In this document: positions 23,449 to 35,202 of the stretch, one piece after another
Layout: every line of letters starts with the position of its first letter
Numbering within the stretch: the stretch's first letter is position 1
Assembly: GCF_950023065.1 (NCBI RefSeq)
Contig: NC_088680.1
Coordinates: forward strand, 36,196,559 to 36,260,558
Length of the DNA: 64,000 nt
Direction of reading: 5' to 3'
Source: Planococcus citri
Taxonomy: Eukaryota > Arthropoda > Insecta > Hemiptera > Pseudococcidae
Translations under genes and position numbers: made by a program
Notes under the pieces: generated by a model
Database searches by the model: none
Seen by the model: only the letters and a program-made list of their open reading frames with translations
What the model was told of the DNA's origin: nothing

Positions 23449-26400
23449 AGATAGGTGAAATAGCCATGTTCCCAGATTTGAAAAATTATGATGGATTATT
23501 GTTGCGTACCTCCAAAAAAATTTTCGACTGGAATTTCCACCCTCGCCCCCCTCCAACCAACCACCCTTGAAGAGTATAGCCAAAAAACGCGTTTTTTTCG
23601 AGAAAAATTCGGTATCCATGAGTATTGGGGAGAAAATTCTGATACCTCGCGACATGTGTAGGGGAAGCCTGGGCTTTTCAACACGATTTTTTTCAAAATT
23701 TTTCATCATAGTGGTGAGGTAAAATTGACAAAAGAAAACTTTGAACCGCCACAGCTCCGGATTGAAGGGTTCAACACAAAAACGGTTTTCGCTGAAATGT
23801 GTCTTTTTACAAGTACTTTCTTCCTACCAATTCATAAAATTAAAATTTTGTGTGCAAAAGGCTCACATTTGCAAAAAAATGTATAGAACAAAAAATGTTG
23901 AGCGTCAAATTTTACCTTGAAAAACGTGTTCAAAAGGTTGTCAAAACGCTCATCTACTGAAGGTAGCAAGAACTGTAAACATGAGCGCTGTGAATAAAAA
24001 AATACCAAAAAAGTTCAAATTGAGGTCAGAGCGATTCAGTTACAATTCTCACATTCTTTTCAATTCAAACAAGTTTCCACAATGCTTGATGGAAAAAATC
24101 CTTCGAAATGGAATGCAGAAAATACAAATTTTTCAAATCCAAAAACACCTACACACGTGTTTAACAAATCTTACCAAAATTCAAAAATGTTGGAAAAAAT
24201 CCCAAAATTGTACTGAAAAGTCATCTAAAATTCATTCTAGATCATGGATTGGTTCAAAATCAGATAAGAGTGAATGAAAAAAAAACTGATTCCAAAAATT
24301 GTTGAATGATAAATTATACAATTTATATTTTTTTAATGGAAATTACAAGCCATAAAAAAATTGACGTAACTTCCAGTGAGAGGAAAAAAATTGTCGACCA
24401 AAATTGACCCATCATTCCATCAAGAGGGACAAATCGTTTGAAAAATCAATTTTTTAGCATTTCCGAAGGTTCTTTACCTAAATATTCTGAAAAAATATAC
24501 TACATTGTGTATCTTATCTACGTAGATTTGGTAAACATATAGGCAGGCCTTTTTTTTGTATTTCCTTCCGAAGGGGGACGCTAAATTGAAGTTACAAGTC
24601 CCTAATTTTCATCACCCCACTGTATTTTAAGAAAAATCAAAGTGCCTAAATCATTTTTTTATTGTTTAAACAATTAATATTTTTGGAAATAGGTATAAAA
24701 AAGTAACTTTCATTTTGATTTAAGTACAAGCTAAGTTCCTACTTGGACTAAGGTACAAACTTGAATGCGTAATTTTAGATTTAGAGCAATTTCCAAATTT
24801 TTATCTCATCGTAATTCTGATTTCGTTTTCACACTTCAATTTTACTATTCTGATCTAATAATATTCAAAATTTTTTGAAAAAGTTACCAAAATTTATTTA
24901 TTTTTTCATTTTTTAGTGTTTTAATGACAATTTTTCGATATTTTAGACTTTCCTTTGCCCCCTGCGCTCGCCCACTAAAAAAGCCCTGCATAATAGGTAT
25001 CATTTAATTTACAAGTGTAATTGCACATTTTTTTCGGGTCAGAATTTGTCTATTTTTAAAGAGAACTATAGAAAAAATGAATAGAAAAGGAAATCGAGAG
25101 GAAAAATATAAAATTACGAAGATTGATTTTAAAAATAGAAAAGGCAGCACTTTTTAGACAAATTTTGCCAAACGTTAGGACTTTTTGACAATTTTTGCAA
25201 AAGCTGTACTTTCAAGACTATTTTGGCTAACAACAAGATTTTATTCACCATTTCGGCATAAAACAGAATTTTTTGGATAACTTGTCAAAAAAAAAGGTCT
25301 TTGGCTACAATAATTCATCAAAAAAAGTAAAACCTGCAAGCAATTGACAGAAAGCAGTCAGTTTTGAAAATGTTGGCTAAATGCAGAAGTTATTTTTTAC
25401 AATTATTTATCTATTTTGGCAAAAAAACAATATTTTTTTATACATATATAAATATTGTTTAAACAGTCACAAGGTATTAGATACATAAGTGACTTAATAT
25501 CAGGAAATAATGTATCTTAAATGAAATCATGATAATTAGTTACGAAAAAAATTAAATCTTACAATGATTTGGCCCTAAACAGGACTTTTAAGGATAATTT
25601 TGGTAAAAGCAATAATTTTTCTAATTTTGGTAACAGGATTTTTTGAACATTTGGGCAAAAAGCGGGAGTTTTTTGGGCAATTTTTACAAAAGTTAGGAGT
25701 TTTTCATCATTTTGACATAAATGAGATTTTTTGACCATTTAGGGGAAAACAGAACTTTGCAGACAATTCTGGCAAAAAAACATAAACAAAGACTTCTAAA
25801 GATAATTTTGGAAAAGCAAGCATTTTTGAAATTTTGGCTGCAAACAAAATTTTTAGGTCATTTTCTGCAAAAAAATATTAAGACTTCTTTAAAAACGTCA
25901 AAAAAATATTTTTCGACAATTTTGTCAAAAAACATATCTTTTTGGCAACTTTTACTAAATAAAAGAAACTTCTGTACAATTTTGACAAAAATGAGGCTTT
26001 TTTGACAATTATTCTAACGATAAGATTCCTTGGCAATTTTTACAAAAAGTTGAGATTTTTGATAATTTTAGCAGAAATGGGAATTTTTAAAATTTTGGCC
26101 AACAACAGGATTTTTCCTTCATTTTAAAAAAAAATATTAGAACTAGGTAGGTATATATTTTGATGACGTCAGGAAAAAATGTCTGTTTCGACAATTATTA
26201 TAGCCAAAAACAGTGCTTTTTTCACTATTTCGACAAAAGTTATAAGATTTTTTTACAATTTTGACAAAAACGAGGCTTTTTTGATAATTTTGGCAAAAGC
26301 AGGAATTTTTGGCAAGTTCGTTGTAGCGATTTTTCGCCCCATATACCACGTAGCTACACGACCAAAATCCCCACCACTATGACGAAAAATTTTGGAAAAA

Positions 26401-26557
26401 ATCGTGTTGAAAGGCCCAGGCTTCCCCTACATTTTTCTTGCAAAAACTCGTTTTTTAGGTTGGAGCGGAAATTCCGCTCGAAAATTTTTTTTGGAAGTAC
26501 CCAACAATAATCCATCATAATTTTTCAAATCTGAGAACAGGGTCATTTCACCTATCT
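23449..26557. mobile_element. 3.1-kb element with long terminal inverted repeats
   Basis: The left 270 or so bases (23449-23720) match the reverse complement of the right ~195 bases (26363-26557), with one insertion and scattered changes. Shared blocks include AGATAGGTGAAAT at the tip, AAAAATTATGATGGATTATT, and GTAGGGGAAGCCTGGGC. The tips are flanked by TA on both sides (23447-23448, 26558-26559), as in Tc1/mariner-like insertions. The interior has no transposase frame; much of it (25140-26340) is degenerate minisatellite. It is best read as a non-autonomous transposon or fold-back element. It ends about 1 kb before the twist start codon. Confidence 0.8.
25140..26340. repeat. Degenerate ~30-36-bp minisatellite
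   Basis: Repeated blocks of the type TTTTGGCAAAAA-CAGGA-TTTTTTGACAA recur with irregular spacing and many substitutions. The same pattern, in the opposite orientation, occupies 54130-55870. The open frames that cross it reflect composition, not coding. Confidence 0.65.
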
Positions 26558-26559
26558 TA

Positions 26560-27555
26560 CCGTAGCTGTGCTTTTTTGCCTCGTTTTCCCTCTCCTTTCT
26601 GGAAACCTATAATGAAAAAAAAAAAAACGAAACGAAATACTCGTAGAGCTAGAAATATGATCGAAAAAGTGAATCAAGAAATATAAATGGAGTGCGGAGC
26701 TCGTCATGGAAAGAGTATAATAGTATAATGTATTGTATGTATTATGAGTGACGACGCCGTCGTACGACGAGATGAACAAGGCAAGAGCAGGCGAACAGAG
26801 GGCGTTAACTGAAGAAGAAGATTTCGCTACGAATAATCTATCATCGAGTCGGTAGGATATGTACGAGGAGAAATACTCGCATTCGTACGCGTATCTTAGG
26901 ATGGATTTTAACTCTCTCAGCAGGATGAGTATGGATGAGAAAAAATAGAGAGAGGCGAGTCAGACCCCACCTTCAACGCGGTGTGACCGAAGAAAAAAGA
27001 AAAAATAATGAGCGAGTGAGACTTGAAACAGATAAAGAAAGAGTAAGGAGAACTGTCACACAGCATGCAAAGCATCCGAGCCGGCTGCAGTAGAAAAGAG
27101 CGGCGAGAGCAGAAGATCGCGCGCTATTCGTAGAACCGGAGGATGTGTCAGGGACCCCCGAACGTTTCGTGATCCGTGAGTCGCTCCTCGGTACATCGTT
27201 TCACTATTCAGCGGGATATTCATCATTTGTTTGGTACGGCGTTGCGGCCAAGTCACTAACAAACTTCCCCTCTTCTGTACCCTTCGACTCGATCGTCGAT
27301 CTACGTCGATTTACGAGTATCTTACGTTTTTTTTTACTCTCGTGCTCGTCGTGTGAATCATTATCTCGCGTCGAATTTTGGAACACTGTGTACCCGCAGT
27401 TGGCCAATTTACGCGGTATCGTGTGTGTTGTTGTGTGACGATGTGATTCGATTTTTCGATCAATTTTTTTACGTTAAAATATGAATTATTGCGGTTATGG
27501 TGTCGTTTTTGATGACTAAATTTGGATAGTGATCGTTGCGTGTGTGGCTGGATCA
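26560..27555 (+). promoter_or_regulatory. Upstream and 5' leader region of twist
   Basis: CG dinucleotides and GA-rich tracts become frequent from about 26750, in contrast to the AT-rich transposon on the left, as expected for a promoter and 5'UTR. No TATA box was placed with confidence. The in-frame stop at 27517-27519 shows that coding does not extend upstream of 27556 without splicing. The exact transcription start cannot be set from sequence alone. Confidence 0.5.
27481..27519 (+). CDS. Short upstream ORF in the twist leader
   Basis: ATG AAT TAT ... GAC TAA encodes 12 residues and ends 36 bases before the twist start codon. It is in the same frame as the main ORF. A minimal ATG-TGA also occurs near 27440. 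Such leaders often lower translation of the main ORF; whether this one is used is unknown. Confidence 0.35.
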   Translation: MNYCGYGVVFDD

Positions 27556-28615
27556 ATGATGAACTACGCGATTGCCCCGATACCGGGTGCAAATTGTACG
27601 ATGGATGATCACAATAAACTATCACCTTCGATGTACTACGAGTTCGCAAACGCCGACGGTCCAGGTGGGCAGGTATTGATGTCCTCCGACTACTACGGTT
27701 CGTTGTCACCGAAGAAAATCCAATACGAGAAATTTCAAGATATAAAATTCGGTCCCGATGTGATGGCTGCGGCAGCCGCTGGTCACGAATTCGAATACGT
27801 TAATTCGGCCCCAACGCCGGACCCGGATCGCAAATCGGCCAATATGGAAGATCTCGTCGACCTGAGTTCGAAACAAGATCACCTGTTCGTCAACGGTTCG
27901 CCAGGTTCGGCGTATTTCGTAGCTTCGAATCGGGAAACGCCGATGAAATTCATGCCTCATTTTTACGTCGATAATACCGGAGAACGTCTAAAACACATTA
28001 AACTAGAACCGGATCAAGTGGATTATGCCGAAGATGCGTCATCTTTGATGGTAGCCACTTCGATGGCTTTGGACGAGTATTACCAGCAATCGACGATAAC
28101 AACGAGCTTACCTGCGGCTCCTACGACCACCACGACGACATCGTCGTCATTGAGCAGCAAATCGGCCGAATTTGCTGAATTCTCGAGCAGTTCTTCGGCC
28201 GCCGATACGCCTACAGCAATCATTCCGAAAAAACGTAAACGATCTCAGCGTGGAAACTCCTCAGCTAAGAATACCAATTCCGGATCCGGTACTGAATCGC
28301 CATTGAGTTGGGATGAAGGTATCGACTCGACAGGTCGCAGAAGTTCGATGGGCAAGATGCGTAAAAAAGGGCCTCAAACGTACGAGGAGATTCAAAACCA
28401 AAGAGTTATGGCTAATGTACGAGAAAGACAGAGGACCCAGAGCTTGAACGAGGCTTTTACTTCGTTACGTAAAATCATTCCTACCCTGCCTTCGGATAAG
28501 CTGTCCAAAATACAGACTCTTAAATTGGCTACTCAGTATATTTACTACTTGAACGAGTTGCTGAAATGCGGTAGCCACGAACACGGAGATACTGATAATG
28601 AAGATTCGCCCAGAG
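27556..28615 (+). CDS. twi: Twist bHLH transcription factor, exon 1
   Basis: Encodes residues 1-353 and the first base of codon 354 of a 402-residue protein. ATG at 27556 is the first in frame after a stop at 27517 and is followed at once by a second ATG. The bHLH domain is at about residues 280-337: the basic part (RVMANVRERQRTQSLNEAF) is the Twist signature, followed by LRKIIPTLPSDKLSKIQTLK and the second helix. Upstream are Ser/Thr/Ala-rich disordered segments, a Thr run and a basic cluster (KKRKR) that may serve nuclear import. Twist proteins bind E-boxes as dimers and drive mesoderm formation in insects. The exon ends at a GTAAGC donor (28616-28621), phase 1, shortly after helix 2. A change worth noting: helix 2 ends ...TQYIYYLNELLK where most Twist proteins have an Asp-Phe/Leu pair after TQYI. 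Confidence 0.95.
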
Positions 28616-31024
28616 GTAAGCGATGGTATTTAATTATATATTTTTTATGTTGATGTTTCCTTTAGAAAAATTAGAACATTACGATTCGATTTCATAAGAC
28701 TAAATTCAGTGTGGAAATTTATGGTTTCGAATTGAAAAATTGTCCTACGTATTTTTTCTTCGAATGGTTCGCACGAACCCCTCTCATTTTGACGAAGGAT
28801 GTAATAAATTACATAAACACTATTAAATTCTCGTTTTTTTTTCAACATGTTATACGAGTCATTTTTGACATTACTCGTAGTCTCATACTACCTAAAATTT
28901 TAAAAATAATGACAACATGATGTAGAAAATTACGTTGAATTTTTCTCATCTTGCAGGGATTGTACTCGGTTACTAAAGTTACTAATAGTAACTTTTGGTT
29001 ACTTTTTAAAAATGTTGGTTACTAAAAGTTACTTTTTCCGAGTTTTTTCACAAATTTCCTTTTTTTTTTTCAAAATTTTATCCAAATTCTTCAAAAAATT
29101 TAAATGGCATCAGTGCTTTTTCAGCGTTACGAATTTTATTTTTTCAGTGTTGATGATTTTTCTTCTGAAATGTACTTGGGGGTTTTCTAATTTGGACAGG
29201 TATTATTATTTTTGAATTTGAATTTTGATGATTTTTTTCGCCTGAATTTTTGCCGAATTTTATCACCTTGAATTCTCATGATTTCTTCATAGAAATATTC
29301 CCTCGAGCTTGTGTGGTTTTATTGCTCAAATAGTCAGGATTTCTCCTTATTTCAGTTCGATGACTTTTTTTGAATTTTGTGAATTTTTTTCTTCGCCGAT
29401 TTGGTGAGTTTTCTTTTCAATTTTTGTAGATTTTACCCTACTCTGACGGTATGATTTTTTTGAATTTTCGCGAGTTCTCTTTTTTCAAGTTGCCTATATG
29501 ACTGCATTTTTTTTATTTCAACAGTTTTTTTTTTGAGTTTCGTGCTTTAAAAAAACAAGTGATTTTTTGGCTCATATTTTTGTGGAATTGTGATTTTTCT
29601 TCTTCCAAAAATCATGATTTCCTTTAAATTTTGATCTTTTTTTCGAGAAGGGAGGAAATCTTCTTCAAGATATGATGACTGTTTTTTTTTCACCTTTTGT
29701 GGTGGATTTTTCTGCATCTTGATATCTTTCATTCGTTGATCCCTCTTTCTCTTTCCTCATCTCTTCCAGTTATGAGGGAAGGTCCTCCGGATTTCCTCTC
29801 TCTTTGAACTATTTTTTTTTCAAGTTCGACTTATTTTTCTCTGTTGAATAATCTTGAGTTTTGTTAGAATTTTTCCTATGATTTTTCAGAAAATGTTTTT
29901 GATTCACCTAGTTCCGAATTTATACTTAACCGATTGAAAAGATGGGTAAATTGATAGAAAAAAAAATGAATCGCGATACTGCGATTCAACTACAACGATT
30001 CACTTTTGTTTTGAATACGATTCAGAGTCTGATTCTGAATCCGATTCAAAATTGATTCGCAATTCATTTCTGCGATTCGAATCGCACAATTTCTAATTTT
30101 GACCATAGACTCAAGTTGGAAGGTAGATAATTATGGTACACTGGACTTTGGATTTTTAAAAATGCTATCCAAATTTGGGATTTGTCCAGGAGAAATGGAC
30201 CTTGGGATGAAAACTCACCCAGCCCTTTCCAGAGCCCTTCAACTCCCCTCAATTTTCACGATTTTTGAAATAAAGTTATTTTGATGACATTGGTGTCGTT
30301 TTCATATGATTCGATACCGCTGAGCACGAATACGACTTCAGATTTTCTGCTACAGCCCCCTCCCTCAGTTTTTATTATTCCTCCTCGAGGATTGATTTCA
30401 CATTTAAAATAGCTCAGTAATTTTGTTCTACATCAAATTTCCTACAAATTTTGTCCACCAACTTTTCCCCCTCCGACTATGGGAAGGGGGATGAAGCCTC
30501 TGAAAATTGGTTTTTCAAGGGGAAAAAATACAATGAAAAGCTAGTAACCCTCTCTGTAATAGAATGAATTATGACATCGTCAAAATGGAGATCACCCCTG
30601 CCCCTCTCCTCTATTTAATAGGTACGCTTCATCATGATATCCCCCCCTCGTAACATTCTCATTTTGATTCGTGAAAATATTACGTCTAAGTATGCCAAAA
30701 ATCACACACCCTTCTCTTTTCATTAAACTCATTTCTCTGGCATTCTCTTAAGTTTATTTTAAACAAAAAATTAAAACAATTACTTACTTGAATATTTTTT
30801 TAAAAATTCATTTCAAGGAAAAATATTCATTTAGCCGTTTCATCGTCAGGTACCTAACGTTATTTCAAATAAATTATGTTGATCTCAATTATACGCTACC
30901 TCAGATTTAAATTAACGTCCGAAATTTTGCAACCAGTCCGCAGGATGGGTTCTGCTATCTATTGTACCTATAAGTAGAGGTGTTTTTTTGACGCGAATAG
31001 GCTCCAATTTCCTCTCTTCAAATA

Positions 31025-31534
31025 CAGTGGAACCGCGAGAAGTGCAAACTCAAGGGACTGGAAAAATTGGTGCACTTATTGAGTTTTTCACTTAAAAGGG
31101 TTTGCACTAAGCTAGGTTATTTTTTCACAATTTGCACTTATCAGGGTGAATAAATTACGGATCAAGTATTTACTTTTTTTTACTCAATTTTGATGATTTT
31201 TCATTTGATTTTACGTTACTTACATCCATTTTATGCCAACTTTACCGGTTTTTCAATTTTACACGATTTGTTTTGGACATTCTACTACTTTAGTGTAATT
31301 AATATTGGAGGATTTTTTTGGATATTTTCTACATTTTTTACAGTATTTTTCAAATTTTTACTTTGGTTTCAATGATTTTCCCTAAAAATTCGCCAAATTC
31401 ATTGCACTTATCGAGGTACTGTTGTAGTTATGGAGGTGAATTTACTAAATCAACTGTAGGGACTGGGGATTAATTTTGGTTGCACTTAACGTGAATTTTC
31501 ACTTATTGAGGTTGCACTTATCGCGGTTCCACTG
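31025..31534. mobile_element. MITE, pogo/Tigger-like, TA target duplication
   Basis: A 510-bp element with ends CAGTGGAACCGCGAGAAGTG and the complement of CAGTGGAACCGCGATAAGTG. CAGTGGAACC with GATAAGTGCA nearby is the style of pogo-like Tc1/mariner ends. TA flanks both sides (31023-31024, 31535-31536). The interior has no transposase and repeats GTGCACTTA-like motifs. Confidence 0.9.
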
Positions 31535-31958
31535 TACTTGTTAATGTCTACGCAATATCGAATCGTATCAATTATTTTCTAATAAAAAAATTCACTCGAA
31601 TCAAATATGCGAATAACTATGGAGTAAAAGTCTGTCATCAAGCTCCTTCAATTTTAAATGATTAATTATTAATTGGCAGTTTAAATATTTATTAGCAATA
31701 CCTATATTTATAAGCACTTACTCAGATGTTAATAATATAAAATTGATGAAATAAAAATATAAAATAGGTAAGTATAAATATAAATTACAAATTATTGAAT
31801 GAATTGAAAACACCAATTAGTTAATAGAACAAAAATGATTACAAAAATATGACTTTGAAAATTAGAATTAGTAAAAAGCAACTTGGAAAACTTGAATTAT
31901 TAAAAGCAACCTCGGAGATGTTAGGAGTTTGAAGAATATGGTAAGACTCATCTCAGCG

Positions 31959-31999
31959 TAGGCTTTCCAGCCATCCTCAACCCTTGGCTGGAAGGCCTA
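31959..31999. other. Stable 15-bp hairpin in the twist intron
   Basis: TAGGCTTTCCAGCCA at 31959-31973 pairs with TGGCTGGAAGGCCTA at 31985-31999 (one mismatch, a wobble in RNA on one strand), with an 11-base loop. It is GC-rich compared with the surroundings. Too short for a typical microRNA precursor; possibly part of a transposon. Confidence 0.4.
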
Positions 32000-32250
32000 G
32001 GTGACGTGTCTGTACCCATTTTAATCAAAAAGGAAATATATGGAATCATAAAATTATTAATCTATATAATTTTACTATTTCTTGAATGATCACTCTTAAA
32101 GCAGCTTAGGCTTAACCAACAGTTAAACATAAGATGCAGCAAGAGTGAACCTTCATAAAAGGAAAATTTTAGTATGGAGAAAGGAAATGAGAATAAATAT
32201 TAAATTCGGAATTTAATAATTATTGTGGTACAGACAGGACAGAATGAGTA

Positions 32251-32360
32251 GTATTTAAATCTTAAATCTTATTAAATCTTCTCTTATGCAAATAACATTT
32301 AGTGATTTGCATATGAGCAGAGAATAAAATAATAAAAAAATAGGGGAGGAAAGGCTGCTA
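32251..32360 (+). repeat. LTR-like fragment related to the BEL/Pao LTR at 4328-4466
   Basis: It shares ATTTAAATCTTATTAAATCT, the TATGCAAAT/ATTTGCATA inverted repeat with a loop of different sequence, GAGCAGAGA and GAGGAAAGGCT with the retrotransposon end. Flanks are unrelated, so this looks like a solo-LTR remnant or another fragment of the same family. Confidence 0.7.
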
Positions 32361-32572
32361 TGTACACTATTCGCTTATACTATATACTGTGTATATAACA
32401 AGTATATTCCTCGATCTTATTTTTCCCCGTTTTATTACGAAAAAAAAAACAGAATTGTCATGTAACCGTGTTGCAAATTTTTATTCGCGTAGGTAGGTAT
32501 TTTGCTATTTTTGAATGAGTTTCAGTGAACTTGTTGCTTTCTTCAGTGGAGATATAAAACTAAAACTAAATA

Positions 32573-33203
32573 TCGTTGCTTTATTAGGAAAAGGTCGTAA
32601 CTACAATTTTTATAAAAAATGAGATAGTAGTATCATTGGAAAGAGAATTTTGTCCTCTACATGATGCAACACTTGAAATTGAATTTCGATATTTTTTGTT
32701 CTTGTAATAGCCGAAAACAAATGGTTTTAAATACACGTTTTCAAAACCGTTACAATGAAAAGGTTCTAAATGATATTGTTTCTCAGATTGAACCTATTTC
32801 TTTTGATTTTTGTAATTTGTTGGTAAGAAAAGTCATTATAAACACATAATTTCACGTAATTTCACTGACAAATTGTAGAAAATCAACCTCATCACCTTAA
32901 GGATATCGTTCCTGTGTATTTCTTATGGGCTTTTGATAAAAAAAGCTTGACTTAAGGTGAAAGTTCCTTTGTTGAATTTCACTTTTTTCAGTTCAGAGTT
33001 CCTCAAATAAAAAAATAAAAAATCAGTGCTACCAGGATGTTTATTTCGAAAATTAGCAGGAAAATGATTGCAATAACCAAATGTTCTCTTACCTCATCTA
33101 AAACTATCAAGTGTACTTGATAGAATGCTCTTTAAAAATTAAAATGCGTTTTCTGAGAAATCAACTTTCATGTAGTTACGACCTTTTCCTAATAAAGCAA
33201 CGA
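32573..33203. mobile_element. MITE with 33-bp perfect terminal inverted repeats, TA flanks
   Basis: A 631-bp element whose ends (TCGTTGCTTTATTAGGAAAA at 32573 and the matching complement ending at 33203) are perfect inverted repeats of 33 bases. TA occurs on both sides (32571-32572, 33204-33205). The short internal open frame at 32661-32849 has no recognised domain. Confidence 0.9.
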
Positions 33204-33325
33204 TATACAGTACAGTGATACAACATGAATCAAAATACTACTGTATATTTTTGTAGATAAAATATAGCGAAAAAGGATTACCCTGCAAATCGAAACATTG
33301 CATTAGAACAAAAGTTAATTAGGTA

Positions 33326-33512
33326 CAGTAAAAGCTTGATATGTAAGTAACGTTTTTCAAAGGACTGACAAGAAGGAGCGTTATAAGCCGAAGCGCGCTA
33401 TAAGTGAGCGTCCTTGGTTAAATGGGGTTGTCTAGGGGGATCAGAAGAAATCAGCAGTGTAATGAAATCAGACTTACCCTACAACCAAAAGCATCATACT
33501 AAGCTTTTACTG
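33326..33512. mobile_element. Short MITE, pogo/Tigger-like, TA flanks
   Basis: A 187-bp element with ends CAGTAAAAGCTT and AAGCTTTTACTG flanked by TA (33324-33325, 33513-33514). The interior GCGTTATAAGCCG / CGCTATAAGTGAGCG resembles the subterminal motifs of pogo-like elements. Confidence 0.8.
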
Positions 33513-34052
33513 TACTTACACAAAAATAAAGAGGTCTCGATTAAATTCATAATAAGTGTAAATGTGTACAAGTAAGTATCAATTTAAATACACAAACAAA
33601 CGATCAGATTTACAAACAAACTAAGTAGGTATCAGATTTACAAAACATCTCCCAACACAACAAATAAATTAACGAAAGATAACAGATTAACTTACTTACA
33701 TAGAAAAGACAAATTTCCATGAGTAAAATGTAAAAACTTCAAATTACTGTTCCCAGTAAATCCCAGACAGTAAACAAAAGGGCATAGCCTTTTGGAATAA
33801 AATTTATTTTATGTAAAATAATGATACATATAAATATGTATGAAACACAACATTAAAAATGAAAACTCTAAACATTTAGATCTAGATTGCTTGGCGATGT
33901 TTTGATATCATGAATTTTTTCATTAAAGTTACTTAATGAACAGATTTTTGTTGACAATTCTTTTTGCAAGTTTTTTTTTTTTTTTTTGGTTGGCGGTAAT
34001 TTTGCTTTTTAAAAGTATTTTTGATGGATATTAATTACCTACTCATATACTC

Positions 34053-34073
34053 AATAATAATAATAATAATAAT
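34053..34073. repeat. (AAT)7 microsatellite
   Basis: Seven perfect AAT units. Confidence 0.9.
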
Positions 34074-34736
34074 GTTCTGCGACCTCAAAAACATATTATG
34101 CGACATATTGCACATCGATGAGGGTCGAATCCTAATATCACCAATTAATTTTGTAGATATTCTGACTTACGCCAAAGTGGAGTAAGTCAGAACTAGTTAC
34201 ATTTTATTGCATTGTGCGAAAGCTACTGTGACAATCGCGCTCAAATTTTTACCATAGGTAAAGAACCCTTATGGGAACCTACATAACAAATTTGAGCCAT
34301 ATTGGTTCATTAGTACTAGAGTAACAGCTGCTCAAAGTTGAAATAGTGAAAAACCGTTCTGACTTCCCCGGTGCACCTTATTATACAGGTAATTAGAAAG
34401 TATTGATCAAGTGTATTGAAAAGACTTGAAGAAAGTACATAAGTTATGTAAAAAAATTAATGTATCAAAAGGACTAGAAGGAATTATCAAAGTACATACA
34501 TAAGTTACAATGAAAAAATATAGATAGGACTAGAAATGTAGATAGGTTTAACCTGATGCATAATATCTAAGCATATCAAGATAAATGATGAATAAGATTA
34601 AATGCATATTAGCATATGAATAAAATATGCATGTATCAGATAAAAAATAATTAAGAAAATGCATAAAATAAATGCAATCATATTAATAGGCAAATGCATA
34701 TCATAATATAGGCGAGGAGGATATGCATAACAATAA

Positions 34737-34850
34737 TTATACAATTACATACACATCATCTGTTACTGGTTCATCTTCAGGAAACCTGTGGTTTCTCAAA
34801 GTTTGAGCCTTTTTTTCAACAGATATCAATTTAAAGTATTTGTAGTATTT
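34737..34850 (-). CDS. Possible terminal exon, minus strand inside twist intron
   Basis: After a 3' splice site (TTTTCATTTCCTATAG) the minus strand is open for 37 codons, ending TAA at 34739-34737. The peptide is highly charged and ends ...DDVYVIV, the shape of a class of PDZ-binding tails. It is in phase 0, which matches the end of the exon at 34962-35064 if that exon uses its internal GTTTAC donor. No family recognised. Confidence 0.35.
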   Translation of the reverse strand, partial: KYYKYFKLISVEKKAQTLRNHRFPEDEPVTDDVYVIV

Positions 34851-34961
34851 CTATAGGAAATGAAAAAATTACCATTAATAATAATAATTAAAATGATTAC
34901 TCTAAAATGTTTTTAATTAAACTTACTCGATGTTTTCTGGGTGTTAGTCATCTTGGTAAAC

Positions 34962-35064
34962 CTCGAAATTTATCACTCTCGGATTCAATTGTGTTTCTTC
35001 TGATGTGTTACTCTCGTATAATTCCGCGTTGATTAAGCTTAAATCTTCGTATACATTTCTATAA
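34962..35064 (-). CDS. Possible internal exon, minus strand inside twist intron
   Basis: Acceptor TTTTTTTTTGCAG ends at 35065. The first base completes the codon begun in the 35132-35202 exon, giving a Tyr/Glu/Asn-rich stretch. Two endings are possible: a weak donor (GAG|GTTTAC) at 34961, which joins in phase 0 to 34737-34850, or continuing to a TAA at 34943-34941 followed by a strong GTAAGT at 34926-34921. The two would give different C-termini. Confidence 0.35.
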
Positions 35065-35131
35065 CTGCAAAAAAAAACTTTTCAAAAACTTATATGTCAA
35101 TATCAATTTTTGTAAAAATTACCATACTCAC

Positions 35132-35202
35132 ATCTTTTCCCTTTTTTGTATCTCTCTTGAATCATTCACCTCCTGGAAGTCTCCAAAAAAATCCAAGAAG
35201 AT
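35132..35202 (-). CDS. Possible upstream exon, minus strand inside twist intron
   Basis: 71 bases between an AATTAG acceptor and a GTGAGT donor (35131-35126), phase 2 at its end, encoding a Phe/Asp-rich then Lys/Glu/Arg-rich stretch. The phase fits the next exon. Earlier exons were not found. Together the three segments would form the C-terminus of a gene nested in, or overlapping, the twist intron on the opposite strand. Confidence 0.3.

Noticed and set aside
25721..26005. 94-codon frame
   Set aside because: Lies inside the degenerate minisatellite; the peptide simply reflects the repeated DNA.
28954..29040. Possible hAT end (CAGGGATTGTACTCGG) followed by GTTACT repeats
   Set aside because: No matching inverted end or 8-bp target duplication was found downstream, so the element could not be delimited.
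32661..32849. 62-codon frame
   Set aside because: Inside a 631-bp MITE; far too short for a transposase and no DDE motif.
34140..34385. Possible inverted repeat with TTCTGACTTAC / GTAAGTCAGAA and a later TTCTGACTTCCCC
   Set aside because: Only an 11-base hairpin is clear; the outer ends do not pair convincingly and no target duplication is seen.
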